Shown: piece by piece, positions 51,418 to 59,868 of the stretch
Numbering within the stretch: the first letter of the stretch is position 1
Layout: each line of letters begins with the position of its first letter
NCBI RefSeq assembly: GCF_010500955.1
Contig: NZ_QVMJ01000004.1
Span: 310,452-374,451 of the forward strand
From: Bacteroides sp. 519
GTDB taxonomy: Bacteria; Bacteroidota; Bacteroidia; Bacteroidales; Bacteroidaceae
Length of the DNA: 64,000 nucleotides
Reading direction: 5' to 3'
Made by a program: the position numbers and the translations under genes
The notes under the pieces: generated by a model
Databases searched by the model: none
The model's input: only the letters and a program-made list of their open reading frames with translations
Told to the model about the DNA's origin: nothing

Positions 51418-54219
51418 CTAATGCGCTTCTAACCAATTCTTACCGAATCCACTATCCGCTTTGAGTGGAACCAGCATTTTGTATGCATTCTCCATTTCTT
51501 CAATAACAATCTTTTCAACAAGTTCCTTTTCTTCCAGTACTACATTGAAGTTCAATTCGTCATGTACCTGAAGTATCATAGTCGATTTTAGATTGTGTTT
51601 TCTGAACTGCTCATCAATTCGTATCATGGCAACCTTTATGATATCGGCAGCACTACCTTGTATGGGGGCGTTAATGGCATTTCGTTCAGCGTATCCACGT
51701 ACAACAGCGTTTCGTGAATTGATATCTGCCAGATAGCGTTTTCTGTGGAATACAGTTTCAACATAACCGTTATCGCGTGCTACATTAATGCTTTTATCCA
51801 TGTATTCCTTGATTTGCGGATAAGTTTCAAAGTACCCCTCAATCAGTTCTTTAGCTTCTTTTCTTTCTACATTCATACGTTCGGCCAGTCCGAAGATAGA
51901 GATACCGTAAATAATACCGAAGTTGGCTGTTTTAGCCTTCCTACGCATATCCGGGGTAACTTCGCTGATATCAATTTTGTATATCTTGGCTGCTGTGGCT
52001 GCATGAATATCGTTACCGCTGTGGAAGGCCTCAATCATGTTTTTGTCTTCGCTCAGGTGGGCAATGATGCGCAGTTCAATCTGCGAATAGTCGGCCGAGA
52101 AGAAAGTGCACCCTTCATCGGGAACAAAGGCTTTCCGGATTTCACGCCCTTCATCATCCCTGATAGGAATATTTTGAAGATTCGGATTGCTTGAACTCAG
52201 GCGCCCTGTAGCAGTAATTGTTTGATTGAATGAAGTATGTATCTTTCCTGTTCGCGGATTAATCAGCAAGGGGAGGGCATCAATGTAAGTACCAAGTAGT
52301 TTTTTGATTCCCCGGTGTTCCAGTATCTTTGCTATGATTTCGTGTTTCCCTCTTAGCTTTTCGAGTGTTTCTTCGGATGTTACATACTGTCCGGTCTTGG
52401 TTTTCTTTATCTTCTTATCTCCAATTTTTAGTTTGTCGAAAAGTATTTCGCCTACTTGCTTAGGCGAGCCAATATTGAACTCTTCACCTGCTAGCTGGTA
52501 AATTTCCTGTTCAACCTTTTTCATGGTTTCGGTGAAATGTTCCGATGATTGTTTAAGTGATTCCGGATCAATGCGTACACCGTTTTTCTCTATTCGGGCT
52601 AAAACAGGAACCAATGGCATTTCTATATCATAGAATAGTTTTTCGGCTCCGCTCTTTTTTAGTTCCTCTTCCAGAATGTTTTTTAGCTTCAATGTAACAT
52701 CGGCATCTTCGCAGGCATATTTATAAATTTCTTCCGGCTTAAGATCGCGCATTGATTTCTGATTCTTTCCTCGTGTCCCTATAAGTTCGTCGATGTGGAT
52801 GGTTTTATAGTTGAGGTAAATTTCGGCAAGATAATCCATGCCATGTCTGAGTTCCGGTTGAATTACATAATGTGCAACCATGGTATCGAAAAGCTTTCCT
52901 TTTACTTCGATGCCATAATTCATGAGCATTAATAAATCGAACTTCATGTTTTGTCCAACCTTCAACGAATCTTCATTTTCGAATACAGGTTTGAACTCAT
53001 TCAATATTTTGATTGCTTCTTCCTGATTTTCGGGTATCGGAACGTAGTAAGCCTGGTTTTCTTCAATGCTAAAGCTCATTCCAACCAAATCGCAGTTCAT
53101 TGGGTCCATTCCGGAGGTTTCCGTGTCTAGACTGAGATTTTTTGTTGTAAGCAACTTTTGAATAATTTCGCCTCTTTTTTCTTGAGAATCAATAAGTTGA
53201 TAGTTGTAATTCAAAGAATCTAAACGCGCTAGATTTTCGTATTTTACTTCAACCGAATCATCGTCCGTAAAAAAATCAAAGAGAGAGCCTTGGATTGGAC
53301 CTGTTTTTGCTTGTTTTTGCTTTTCGGGAGATATTCCTTTTTCTCTTTTAAGAATTCGCTCTATTAATGTACGGAATTCAAGTTCTTCGAAAATCTGAAG
53401 TAATTTGTCTTCGTTACAATTTTCGCGAACAAGGCTGTCCATATCCAATTCAATTGGCACATCGGTTTTTATAGTAGCAAGAAATTTGGAGAAAGTAATC
53501 ATTTCCTTGTTCTCTTCTACTTTTGTTTTTAGCGCACCTTTCAACTTGTCGGTGTTCTCCAACAGATTCTCGATACTTCCGAATTCGGTGATTAGTTTCT
53601 GCGCTGTTTTTTCGCCCACACCCGGACAACCCGGAATGTTATCCGAAGCATCGCCCATGAGTCCGAGTATATCAATAACCTGAGTAGGAGAGGAGATGTT
53701 GTATTTGGCCTTCACCTGCTCGGGCCCCATAACTTCGAATTCTTTATCACCGTATTTGGGGCGGTAGATGAAAACATTATCCGTTACAAGCTGCCCATAG
53801 TCTTTGTCGGGAGTCATCATGTAAGTATTAATGCCTTTGGCACCCGCTTCGGTAGCAAGTGTGCCAATAACATCATCGGCTTCGAATCCTATTATTTCCA
53901 GAATGGGTATGTTATAAGCCTTAATAATCTCTTTTATGATAGGTACAGATGTACGTATGTCTTCGGGTGTTGCCTCTCGTTGAGCTTTGTATTGCTCGTA
54001 AGCTTCGTGCCTGAAGGTTGGCCCCGGTGGATCGAATGCTACTCCGATGTGCGTTGGTTTTTCTTTTTTAAGTACATCTTCGAGTGTGTTTACGAATCCG
54101 AATATGGCCGATGTATTCACTCCTTTTGAGGATATGCGGGGATTTTTAATGAATGCGTAGTATGCCCGGTAGATAAGGGCGTAAGCATCTAACAGAAAAA
54201 GTTTTGGATTTTCGCTCAT
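51418..54219 (-). CDS. polA: DNA polymerase I
   Basis: 933 residues. Three domains: 5'-3' exonuclease (about 1-290; LLDAYALIYRAYYAF, EADDVIGTLA, MGDASDNIPGCPGVGEKTAQ), 3'-5' exonuclease (about 345-510; the DTETSGMD motif and the later 'YACEDADVTLKL' are intact, so proofreading is likely active), and polymerase (motif A SADYSQIELR near 715, motif B RRKAKTANFGIIYG near 763, motif C QVHDELNF near 886). It fills gaps after excision repair and removes Okazaki primers. It is divergent from ispB. Confidence 0.98.
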   Translation of the reverse strand: MSENPKLFLLDAYALIYRAYYAFIKNPRISSKGVNTSAIFGFVNTLEDVLKKEKPTHIGVAFDPPGPTFRHEAYEQYKAQREATPEDIRTSVPIIKEIIKAYNIPILEIIGFEADDVIGTLATEAGAKGINTYMMTPDKDYGQLVTDNVFIYRPKYGDKEFEVMGPEQVKAKYNISSPTQVIDILGLMGDASDNIPGCPGVGEKTAQKLITEFGSIENLLENTDKLKGALKTKVEENKEMITFSKFLATIKTDVPIELDMDSLVRENCNEDKLLQIFEELEFRTLIERILKREKGISPEKQKQAKTGPIQGSLFDFFTDDDSVEVKYENLARLDSLNYNYQLIDSQEKRGEIIQKLLTTKNLSLDTETSGMDPMNCDLVGMSFSIEENQAYYVPIPENQEEAIKILNEFKPVFENEDSLKVGQNMKFDLLMLMNYGIEVKGKLFDTMVAHYVIQPELRHGMDYLAEIYLNYKTIHIDELIGTRGKNQKSMRDLKPEEIYKYACEDADVTLKLKNILEEELKKSGAEKLFYDIEMPLVPVLARIEKNGVRIDPESLKQSSEHFTETMKKVEQEIYQLAGEEFNIGSPKQVGEILFDKLKIGDKKIKKTKTGQYVTSEETLEKLRGKHEIIAKILEHRGIKKLLGTYIDALPLLINPRTGKIHTSFNQTITATGRLSSSNPNLQNIPIRDDEGREIRKAFVPDEGCTFFSADYSQIELRIIAHLSEDKNMIEAFHSGNDIHAATAAKIYKIDISEVTPDMRRKAKTANFGIIYGISIFGLAERMNVERKEAKELIEGYFETYPQIKEYMDKSINVARDNGYVETVFHRKRYLADINSRNAVVRGYAERNAINAPIQGSAADIIKVAMIRIDEQFRKHNLKSTMILQVHDELNFNVVLEEKELVEKIVIEEMENAYKMLVPLKADSGFGKNWLEAH

Positions 54220-54301
54220 TTGCTTATATGTTTTAGATGTAAAAGTACAAAAGAATATTGAATGCGTTAAAAAACAGTATACTTATTTCGAAATTAATCC
54301 C

Positions 54302-54309
54302 TACTTTTG
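54302..54309 (+). promoter_or_regulatory. -7 box for the polyprenyl synthase gene
   Basis: TACTTTTG fits TAnnTTTG. It lies downstream of an in-frame ATG at 54258, so the start is moved to 54327. Confidence 0.6.
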
Positions 54310-54326
54310 TGCTTGATTTGAAAACA

Positions 54327-55301
54327 ATGGACCATTTATTAGATATAAAATCTCCAATAGCATCCGAACTGGAATTATTTAAGAGGCTTTTCATATCTTC
54401 TTTATCTAGTTCTAACGTCCTGCTTAATGAGGTATTAGACCATTTGAAGCAACGGGAGGGTAAGATGATGCGTCCTGTGCTAGCTTTGCTTACTGCCGCA
54501 CTTTTTGGAAAGATAACCGAAAGAACATTGCATGCTGCTGTTGCTCTTGAGTTGTTGCATACGGCTAGCTTGATTCATGACGATGTGGTTGATGAGAGCG
54601 AAGAGCGTCGTGGACAGCTTTCGGTAAACGCTATATTTAATAATAAAGTAGCTGTTTTAGGTGGTGATTATTTACTGGCTACCTGTTTGGTTGAGGCCGG
54701 ACGAACAGAAAGTGGATTGATAATTAATACCATATCGGGCTTAGGACAAGACTTATCGGATGGAGAGCTGCTTCAGCTATCAAATATAAAGACTGATTAT
54801 TTTTCGGAAGATGTTTATTTCAATGTGATTCGTAAAAAGACCGCAGCCTTGTTTTCGGCTTGTACCAAGGCCGGTGCTTTATCGGTTGAGGCCACTACAG
54901 AACAGGTGGAATGGGCAAGGCTTTTTGGCGAATATCTGGGTGTTGCTTTTCAAATTCGCGATGATATATTCGATTATTACGACAATAAAAGCATTGGTAA
55001 GCCTACAGGAAACGATATGATTGAAGGCAAACTTACATTGCCGGCTATTTATGTTCTCAATGCTTTAAACGATAAGTGGGCTAGGGGAGTAGCACTGAAG
55101 GTTCGCTATGGCGAAGCCTCGTTGAAAGAGATTAAAAAACTGGTTGAATATGTGAAGGAAAATGGGGGTATTGACTATGCTACCAATGTCATGTATGAGT
55201 ATCAGTCAAAAGCACTTCAATTACTGGATGGTATGCCCGATTCGGATATTAAATCTTCTCTTATCGCTTTCTCGAAGCATGTTGTGGATCGTAAGAAATA
55301 G
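54327..55301 (+). CDS. Polyprenyl diphosphate synthase (trans-prenyltransferase)
   Basis: 324 residues from the ATG at 54327. First aspartate-rich motif: LIHDDVVDESEERRG near residue 92; second: IRDDIFDYYD near residue 213; N-terminal substrate site KMMRPVLALLTAALFG. It builds the all-trans isoprenoid tail of menaquinone, as ispB/hepT-type enzymes do; chain length cannot be read. The upstream in-frame ATG at 54258 lies before the -7 box. Its position beside polA is, as I recall, common in Bacteroidales. Confidence 0.94.
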   Translation: MDHLLDIKSPIASELELFKRLFISSLSSSNVLLNEVLDHLKQREGKMMRPVLALLTAALFGKITERTLHAAVALELLHTASLIHDDVVDESEERRGQLSVNAIFNNKVAVLGGDYLLATCLVEAGRTESGLIINTISGLGQDLSDGELLQLSNIKTDYFSEDVYFNVIRKKTAALFSACTKAGALSVEATTEQVEWARLFGEYLGVAFQIRDDIFDYYDNKSIGKPTGNDMIEGKLTLPAIYVLNALNDKWARGVALKVRYGEASLKEIKKLVEYVKENGGIDYATNVMYEYQSKALQLLDGMPDSDIKSSLIAFSKHVVDRKK

Positions 55302-55302
55302 T

Positions 55303-55405
55303 TGAGTGATGAGTTTTGAGTGATGAGTTTTGAGTTGCCATGCGGCATCGTTCTCAAAACTTATCACTCAAAACTCATCACTCATCACTCATCACTCATC
55401 ACTCA
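55303..55405. repeat. Inverted repeat built of GAGTGATGAGTTTT words with a GCCGCATGG-type core
   Basis: GAGTGATGAGTTTTGAGTGA is mirrored by AACTCATCACTCATCACTCA. The centre is CCATGCGGCATCG (55338-55350), the inverse complement of CGATGCCGCATGG found at 57331 and 62376. It lies between the convergent polyprenyl synthase and deoC genes. Confidence 0.9.
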
Positions 55406-56305
55406 AAAGAATTTAGTATCTTCTCCAATAATATCCGACAACAATAAGTTGGCCAGTCTGCTGGTTCCCAAACGGAATAACTCGTTATTCAGCCATTCTT
55501 CGCCCAGAACTTCTTTAACTATTGTATAATATACAAGTGCATCGTGTACAGTATTTATGCCTCCAGCTGGCTTGAATCCGGTTTTATTACCTGTTTTATC
55601 GTAATATTCTTTTATTGCCTGACACATAACATAAGCAGCTTCGGGGGTTGCAGCTGGTTGTTGTTTACCGGTAGATGTTTTGATAAAATCGGCTCCCGAA
55701 TACATGGATAGGAGAGAGGCTTTCTTAATATTCGATGCAGTTTCTAACGCTCCGGTTTCCAGGATAACTTTGAGGTGATGATCTTTGCATGCTTCTTTTA
55801 TTTCCTGAATATCCTCGCACATATCCTGATAGTTACCGCTCAGGAATTTGCCTACCGATATTACTATATCTATTTCGTCGGCTCCATCCATTATAGCCAT
55901 GGCTGTTTCGGCTATTTTTACCTCTGTAAATGTTTGAGACGAAGGGAAACCTCCTGATACACAGGCTATTTTAACTCCTTCAACATCTAAACTGTTCCGT
56001 ACAACCTGTGCGAAGTTTGGATATACACAAATAGCTGCAACGGGCTCAATATCAGGATATTGATCGTCGAACTGATTCACCTTTTCTGTAAACTTCATGA
56101 TGCTTTCGTCGCTGTCTGTAGTGTTCAGTGAGGTTAGATCGATACAACTAAATAGCAGTTTCTTAACATCGAGGGTGTTGTTTGCTTCTACCTTTTCGGC
56201 AATAATTTTTACTACCAGATTCTTGATATCGTTATCATTAATATCTGTATTGTACATGCTTAAAGCACGTTCATACTTTGATTGATCGTTGTGGTTATGT
56301 TCCAT
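55403..56305 (-). CDS. deoC: Deoxyribose-phosphate aldolase
   Basis: 300 residues. It splits 2-deoxyribose 5-phosphate into glyceraldehyde 3-phosphate and acetaldehyde in nucleoside salvage. The Schiff-base region is ADFIKTSTGKQQPAATPEA; other blocks are PVAAICVYPNFAQVVRNSL, EIDIVISVGKFLSGNYQ, HLKVILETGAL and GFKPAGGINTVHDAL. An N-terminal extension of about 60 residues is usual for this long DeoC class. The gene overlaps the previous one closely (1-base gap to the MazG-like stop), so they are coupled. Confidence 0.96.
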   Translation of the reverse strand: MEHNHNDQSKYERALSMYNTDINDNDIKNLVVKIIAEKVEANNTLDVKKLLFSCIDLTSLNTTDSDESIMKFTEKVNQFDDQYPDIEPVAAICVYPNFAQVVRNSLDVEGVKIACVSGGFPSSQTFTEVKIAETAMAIMDGADEIDIVISVGKFLSGNYQDMCEDIQEIKEACKDHHLKVILETGALETASNIKKASLLSMYSGADFIKTSTGKQQPAATPEAAYVMCQAIKEYYDKTGNKTGFKPAGGINTVHDALVYYTIVKEVLGEEWLNNELFRLGTSRLANLLLSDIIGEDTKFF

Positions 56306-56306
56306 T

Positions 56307-56630
56307 TTATTTTAATTTAGGATTGTTGATATGTCTTTGATTATCTCTTTTTGTTTTCTTTTCCAGGTTTTGTGCAAAAGCTTCTGTTAGGTTTACGCCT
56401 GTTTGATTGGCCAGGCAGATGAGCACCCATAACACGTCTGTCATTTCTTCGGCAAGGTTTTCTTTCTCACCTTCTTTAAACGACTGTTCGCCATATTTGC
56501 GGGCAATAACACGGGCTAATTCGCCAACTTCTTCGGTAAGCATTGCCATATTGGTGAGCTCGTTGAAGTAACGAACACCATGCGTTTTAATCCAGTTATC
56601 TACTTCTTTCTGGGCTTGTTCAAGTGTCAT
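56307..56630 (-). CDS. MazG-like nucleotide pyrophosphohydrolase
   Basis: 107 residues. The metal-binding pattern is visible: EEVGELARVIARKYG (EExxE) followed by 'NLAEEMTDVLWVLICLANQ' (ExxxD), the all-alpha NTP-PPase signature. Such proteins hydrolyse aberrant nucleoside triphosphates. It sits in the minus-strand series dtd - MazG-like - deoC, and the stop is 1 base from the deoC start. Confidence 0.92.
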   Translation of the reverse strand: MTLEQAQKEVDNWIKTHGVRYFNELTNMAMLTEEVGELARVIARKYGEQSFKEGEKENLAEEMTDVLWVLICLANQTGVNLTEAFAQNLEKKTKRDNQRHINNPKLK

Positions 56631-56631
56631 A

Positions 56632-56825
56632 TTTAAGTTTTTAAGTTTTTGAGTTTTTGAGTTTTTAAGTTTTTGAGTTTTTAAGTTATGAGCCTTACAA
56701 ACATATTTAAGTTTTTGAGTTTTTGAGTTTTTAAGTTATGAGCCTTACAAACTCAAAAACTCAAAAACTTATAAACTTACAAACTTACAAACTTACAAAC
56801 TTACAAACTTACAAACTTACAAACT
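56632..56825. repeat. Long word repeat of AGTTTTTGAG/AAGTTTTT and ACAAACTTAC
   Basis: AAGTTTTTGAGTTTTTGAG words repeat many times from 56634, with two copies of AAGTTATGAGCCTTACAAAC, then the inverse ACTCAAAAACTCAAAAACTT and seven or so tandem TTACAAAC. It lies between dtd and the MazG-like gene. Confidence 0.9.
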
Positions 56826-56829
56826 CAAA

Positions 56830-57282
56830 TCATTCTTTTATTTTTGAGTCTATACAGATTGTTACCGGGCCATTATTAAGTAACTCTACCTTCATGTCTG
56901 CGCCGAATTCGCCAGTTCCTATTTCTTTTCCTAAGGCATTGCTTAACTGCTTGCAAAACTCCTCGTAGAGTGGGATAGCTGTTTCTGGGCGGGCTGCTTT
57001 GATGTACGATGGCCGGTTTCCTTTCCGGGTTGATGCATGCAGTGTAAACTGACTGATAACCAGAATCTCTCCATCAATATCGAGAACGGATTTATTCATT
57101 ACTCCATTCTCATCATCAAATATCCGTAGGTTTATGATCTTCTTGCAGAGCCATTCAATGTCTTCCTTACCATCTTCCTCTTCTATACCAACAAGAATTA
57201 ATTGTCCTGTTTTTATAGCTGATTTACAGTGCCCATTTATGGTTACTGATGCATGTGATACTCTTTGAATAATTGTTCTCAT
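56830..57282 (-). CDS. dtd: D-aminoacyl-tRNA deacylase
   Basis: 150 residues, the full length of DTD. It hydrolyses D-aminoacyl-tRNA and glycyl-tRNA-Ala. Motifs: MRTIIQRVSHASVTINGH, the active-site SQFTLHA (usual S-Q-x-T-L), and NNGPVTICIDS (the Gly-cisPro motif NxGPVT). It is in the same direction as uvrC, with a word-type inverted repeat between. Confidence 0.97.
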   Translation of the reverse strand: MRTIIQRVSHASVTINGHCKSAIKTGQLILVGIEEEDGKEDIEWLCKKIINLRIFDDENGVMNKSVLDIDGEILVISQFTLHASTRKGNRPSYIKAARPETAIPLYEEFCKQLSNALGKEIGTGEFGADMKVELLNNGPVTICIDSKIKE

Positions 57283-57297
57283 GTTTCTTATGCTTTA

Positions 57298-57364
57298 GAA
57301 TTAAGAATTAAAAATTAAGAATTAAGAATGCGATGCCGCATGGATTCTTACTACTTAATTCTTA
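57298..57364. repeat. Inverted repeat built of AATTAAGA words around CGATGCCGCATGG
   Basis: TTAAGAATTAAAAATTAAGA and ATTAAGAAT are mirrored by ATTCTTACTACTTAATTCTT. CGATGCCGCATGG is at 57331-57343, in the loop. The same 13 bases occur at 62376-62388. Confidence 0.9.
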
Positions 57365-59188
57365 CTTCTTACCTAATTCCGTTCTTATTAATTGCGCTTT
57401 AGCCGGACCAACAACAGCTGTTAGTTCTTCTAATGTTGCTTCTTTAATTCGTTTTACACTCTTGAATTGGCGGAGTAGGAGAGCCTTTGTTTTGCTTCCT
57501 ATACCTTTTATTTCGTCCAGTGCCGAAGCTACCTGGCGTTTGCTTCGTTTATCTCTATGGAAGGTTATAGCAAACCGGTGTACTTCATCCTGTATCTGTT
57601 CCATCAGTTTAAAGAGGGGTGTTCCCTGTTTTAACCCAATAACTTGGGGAGGAAACCCATAGAGTAGTTCCGAAGTGCGGTGCCGGCGATCCTTTGCAAG
57701 TCCGGCAATGGGGATGTTGAGGTGTAATTCATCCTCAATAACCTGTCTTACTACTTCCATCTGTCCTTTGCCACCATCGGTAATGATAAGATCGGGTAGG
57801 GGCGACTCTTCGTCGACTGCACGTTTGTATCTTCTGTAAACAACTTCTTTCATCGATGCATAATCGTCCGGACCTTCAACCGTTTTAATAATGTATTTAC
57901 GGTAATCTTGTTTAGATGGCTTTAGCTTTTTGAAAACCACACAACCAGCAACAGCATCGCTTCCCTGTATATTTGAGTTATCAAAACACTCAATTTGAAG
58001 CGGCATACGACTTAAATGCAATTCTTGCTGTATTTCTTTCATCAATCGGATGCTTCTCTGCTCCGGATTAAGCTTTTCGGCCTGTTTCATTCTATCCGCC
58101 TTGTACTGTAACACATTGAGGCGAGACAGGTCTAACAGTTTCTTTTTATCGCCTCTTTGAGGCACTGTTATTGTTACGTTATTCAATTCTATCTCGATGG
58201 GGAAGGGAACAATAATTTCGTTGGATTTACTGTTGTATCTTTCCCGCATTTCGGCTATACCCAATTGCAATAATTCCTCTTCGGTTTCTTCCAGCTTCTT
58301 TTTATATTCAAATGTATAAGCTTGGTTTATGGCACCATTGGTAATGTGCAGGTAGTTTATGAAAGCTGATTTATCCCCATCTATTTCGATAGAGAATACA
58401 TCAATGTTGTGCAAAGATGGGTTAACAACTTCGGATTTGCTTCGGAAGTTTTCCAGTAGCGTGTACTTCTCTTTAATCTTTTGTGCTTCTTCAAACTTCA
58501 TTTCCGAAGCAAGTGTCTCCATCTCCTTATAAAGTTCGCGAATAATCTTTTGGGTGTTTCCCTTTAAGAGCTCTTTTACCTGTTCTATGTTGTTTTGGTA
58601 ATCTTCTAACGATTGTAATCCAACACAAGGGCCTGCGCAGTTCTTAATATGATACTGTAGGCAAACATTAAACTTGCCTGCCTGAATGTTTTCTTTTGTA
58701 AGATTCAGGCTGCAAGTGCGTATAGGGTAGAGCTTCCTTATTAAATCGAGCAACTCGTTTAAAGCCCTAACATGGCTGTACGGACCAAAGTAAGTTGAGC
58801 CATTTTTGAGTATCTTTCTTGTTTTAAATATCCGCGAAAAGCTTTCTTTAGCAACACAAATAGACGGATAGGTTTTATCGTCCTTAAGCATTACATTGTA
58901 CCTGGGTCTGTGCTTCTTTATCAGGTTGTTCTCCAATAATAATGCGTCTTCTTCCGAATTAACAACGATATACCTTATGTCTTTTATCTTGCTTACCAAT
59001 ACTTTGGTTTTTCCCGGCAGGTGCTCTTTGCTGAAGTAGGAGTAGACCCTTTTCTTTAGATTTTTTGCCTTGCCTACATATATAATGGTGCTTTCGGCAT
59101 CTAAGTATTGGTAGATGCCGGGCATTTCAGGAAGACTGGAAACAATTCCTTTTAAGTAATCGGAAGTATTTAGTTCTTTAGTATCCAT
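57362..59188 (-). CDS. uvrC: Excinuclease ABC subunit C
   Basis: 608 residues. UvrC makes both incisions in nucleotide excision repair. GIY-YIG domain: MPGIYQYLDAESTIIYVGKA (residues about 22-45), then the Cys-rich segment (CSLNLTKEN...CLQYHIKNCAGPC, which may hold an Fe-S cluster), UVR motif EMETLASEMKFEEAQKIKEK near 210, the RNase H-like endonuclease (ECFDNSNIQGSDAVAGCVVF, DLIITDGGKGQMEVV), and C-terminal helix-hairpin-helix (IKGIGSKTKALLLRQFKS). All parts are intact. Confidence 0.98.
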   Translation of the reverse strand: MDTKELNTSDYLKGIVSSLPEMPGIYQYLDAESTIIYVGKAKNLKKRVYSYFSKEHLPGKTKVLVSKIKDIRYIVVNSEEDALLLENNLIKKHRPRYNVMLKDDKTYPSICVAKESFSRIFKTRKILKNGSTYFGPYSHVRALNELLDLIRKLYPIRTCSLNLTKENIQAGKFNVCLQYHIKNCAGPCVGLQSLEDYQNNIEQVKELLKGNTQKIIRELYKEMETLASEMKFEEAQKIKEKYTLLENFRSKSEVVNPSLHNIDVFSIEIDGDKSAFINYLHITNGAINQAYTFEYKKKLEETEEELLQLGIAEMRERYNSKSNEIIVPFPIEIELNNVTITVPQRGDKKKLLDLSRLNVLQYKADRMKQAEKLNPEQRSIRLMKEIQQELHLSRMPLQIECFDNSNIQGSDAVAGCVVFKKLKPSKQDYRKYIIKTVEGPDDYASMKEVVYRRYKRAVDEESPLPDLIITDGGKGQMEVVRQVIEDELHLNIPIAGLAKDRRHRTSELLYGFPPQVIGLKQGTPLFKLMEQIQDEVHRFAITFHRDKRSKRQVASALDEIKGIGSKTKALLLRQFKSVKRIKEATLEELTAVVGPAKAQLIRTELGKK

Positions 59189-59206
59189 TATTGTTCTGTT
59201 TTTTAT

Positions 59207-59304
59207 CCTACCGGGATAACGGTTTTCTCCTACCGGGATGAAGGCTTTATCCTACCGGGATAACAGCTTTGTCCTACCGGGATAAAAGGCTTATCCTACC
59301 GGGA
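59207..59304. repeat. Array of five CCTACCGGGA units at exact 22-bp spacing
   Basis: Cores start at 59207, 59229, 59251, 59273 and 59295, each 22 bases apart. The context TATCCTACCGGGATAA is an imperfect palindrome. Spacers are variable (ACGGTTTTCT, GAAGGCTTTA and similar). It sits in the 131-base gap between apt and uvrC. Confidence 0.92.
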
Positions 59305-59319
59305 TAAAACCGGTGTTAT

Positions 59320-59850
59320 TTACATAGAAAGGATGGTTTCTACTTCGATGTCCTTATCGAATAGTTCTTTTCCATTCAAGTCAGCAAGTTCGATGATGAA
59401 GTTTACATAAACCTTTTTTGGCTTTAGTTTATTTACGAGGTTGCAAGCAGCTAGCATGGTTCCACCTGTTGCAAGTAGGTCGTCGTGTAGTAATACAACA
59501 TCGTCTTCGCTTAAAGCATCCTTGTGTATTTGAATAGCATCGGTGCCATATTCTTTGTTGTAGACTTCCTCTATTGTGTCGGCTGGGAGTTTGCCCGGCT
59601 TGCGTATAGGTATAAACCCTGTGTTTAACCGTGTGGCTAAAATAGGGCCCATAATAAACCCTCTGGATTCTATGCCTACTACTTTTGTTATACCTTTATC
59701 TTTGTACTTTTCATACATAATATCCGATAATATCTGCAAGCACTCTGCGTCTTTAAAAAGTGTTGTTACATCTTTGAACTGTATTCCCGGAATTGGAAAA
59801 TCGGGAATGTTTCGCACGCTCTCTTTTAGTCTTTCTTCTCTGGTTATCAT
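59320..59850 (-). CDS. apt: Adenine phosphoribosyltransferase
   Basis: 176 residues. It converts adenine and PRPP to AMP. The PRPP-binding loop is VVLLHDDLLATGGTMLAACN; the N-terminal IRDFPDFPIPG-type segment is RNIPDFPIPGIQFKDVTTLF, and 'GIESRGFIMGPILATRLNTG' is the hood and flexible loop. It starts 18 bases after the mnmG stop. Confidence 0.97.
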   Translation of the reverse strand: MITREERLKESVRNIPDFPIPGIQFKDVTTLFKDAECLQILSDIMYEKYKDKGITKVVGIESRGFIMGPILATRLNTGFIPIRKPGKLPADTIEEVYNKEYGTDAIQIHKDALSEDDVVLLHDDLLATGGTMLAACNLVNKLKPKKVYVNFIIELADLNGKELFDKDIEVETILSM

Positions 59851-59868
59851 TGTTTTAACTTAAAAATT

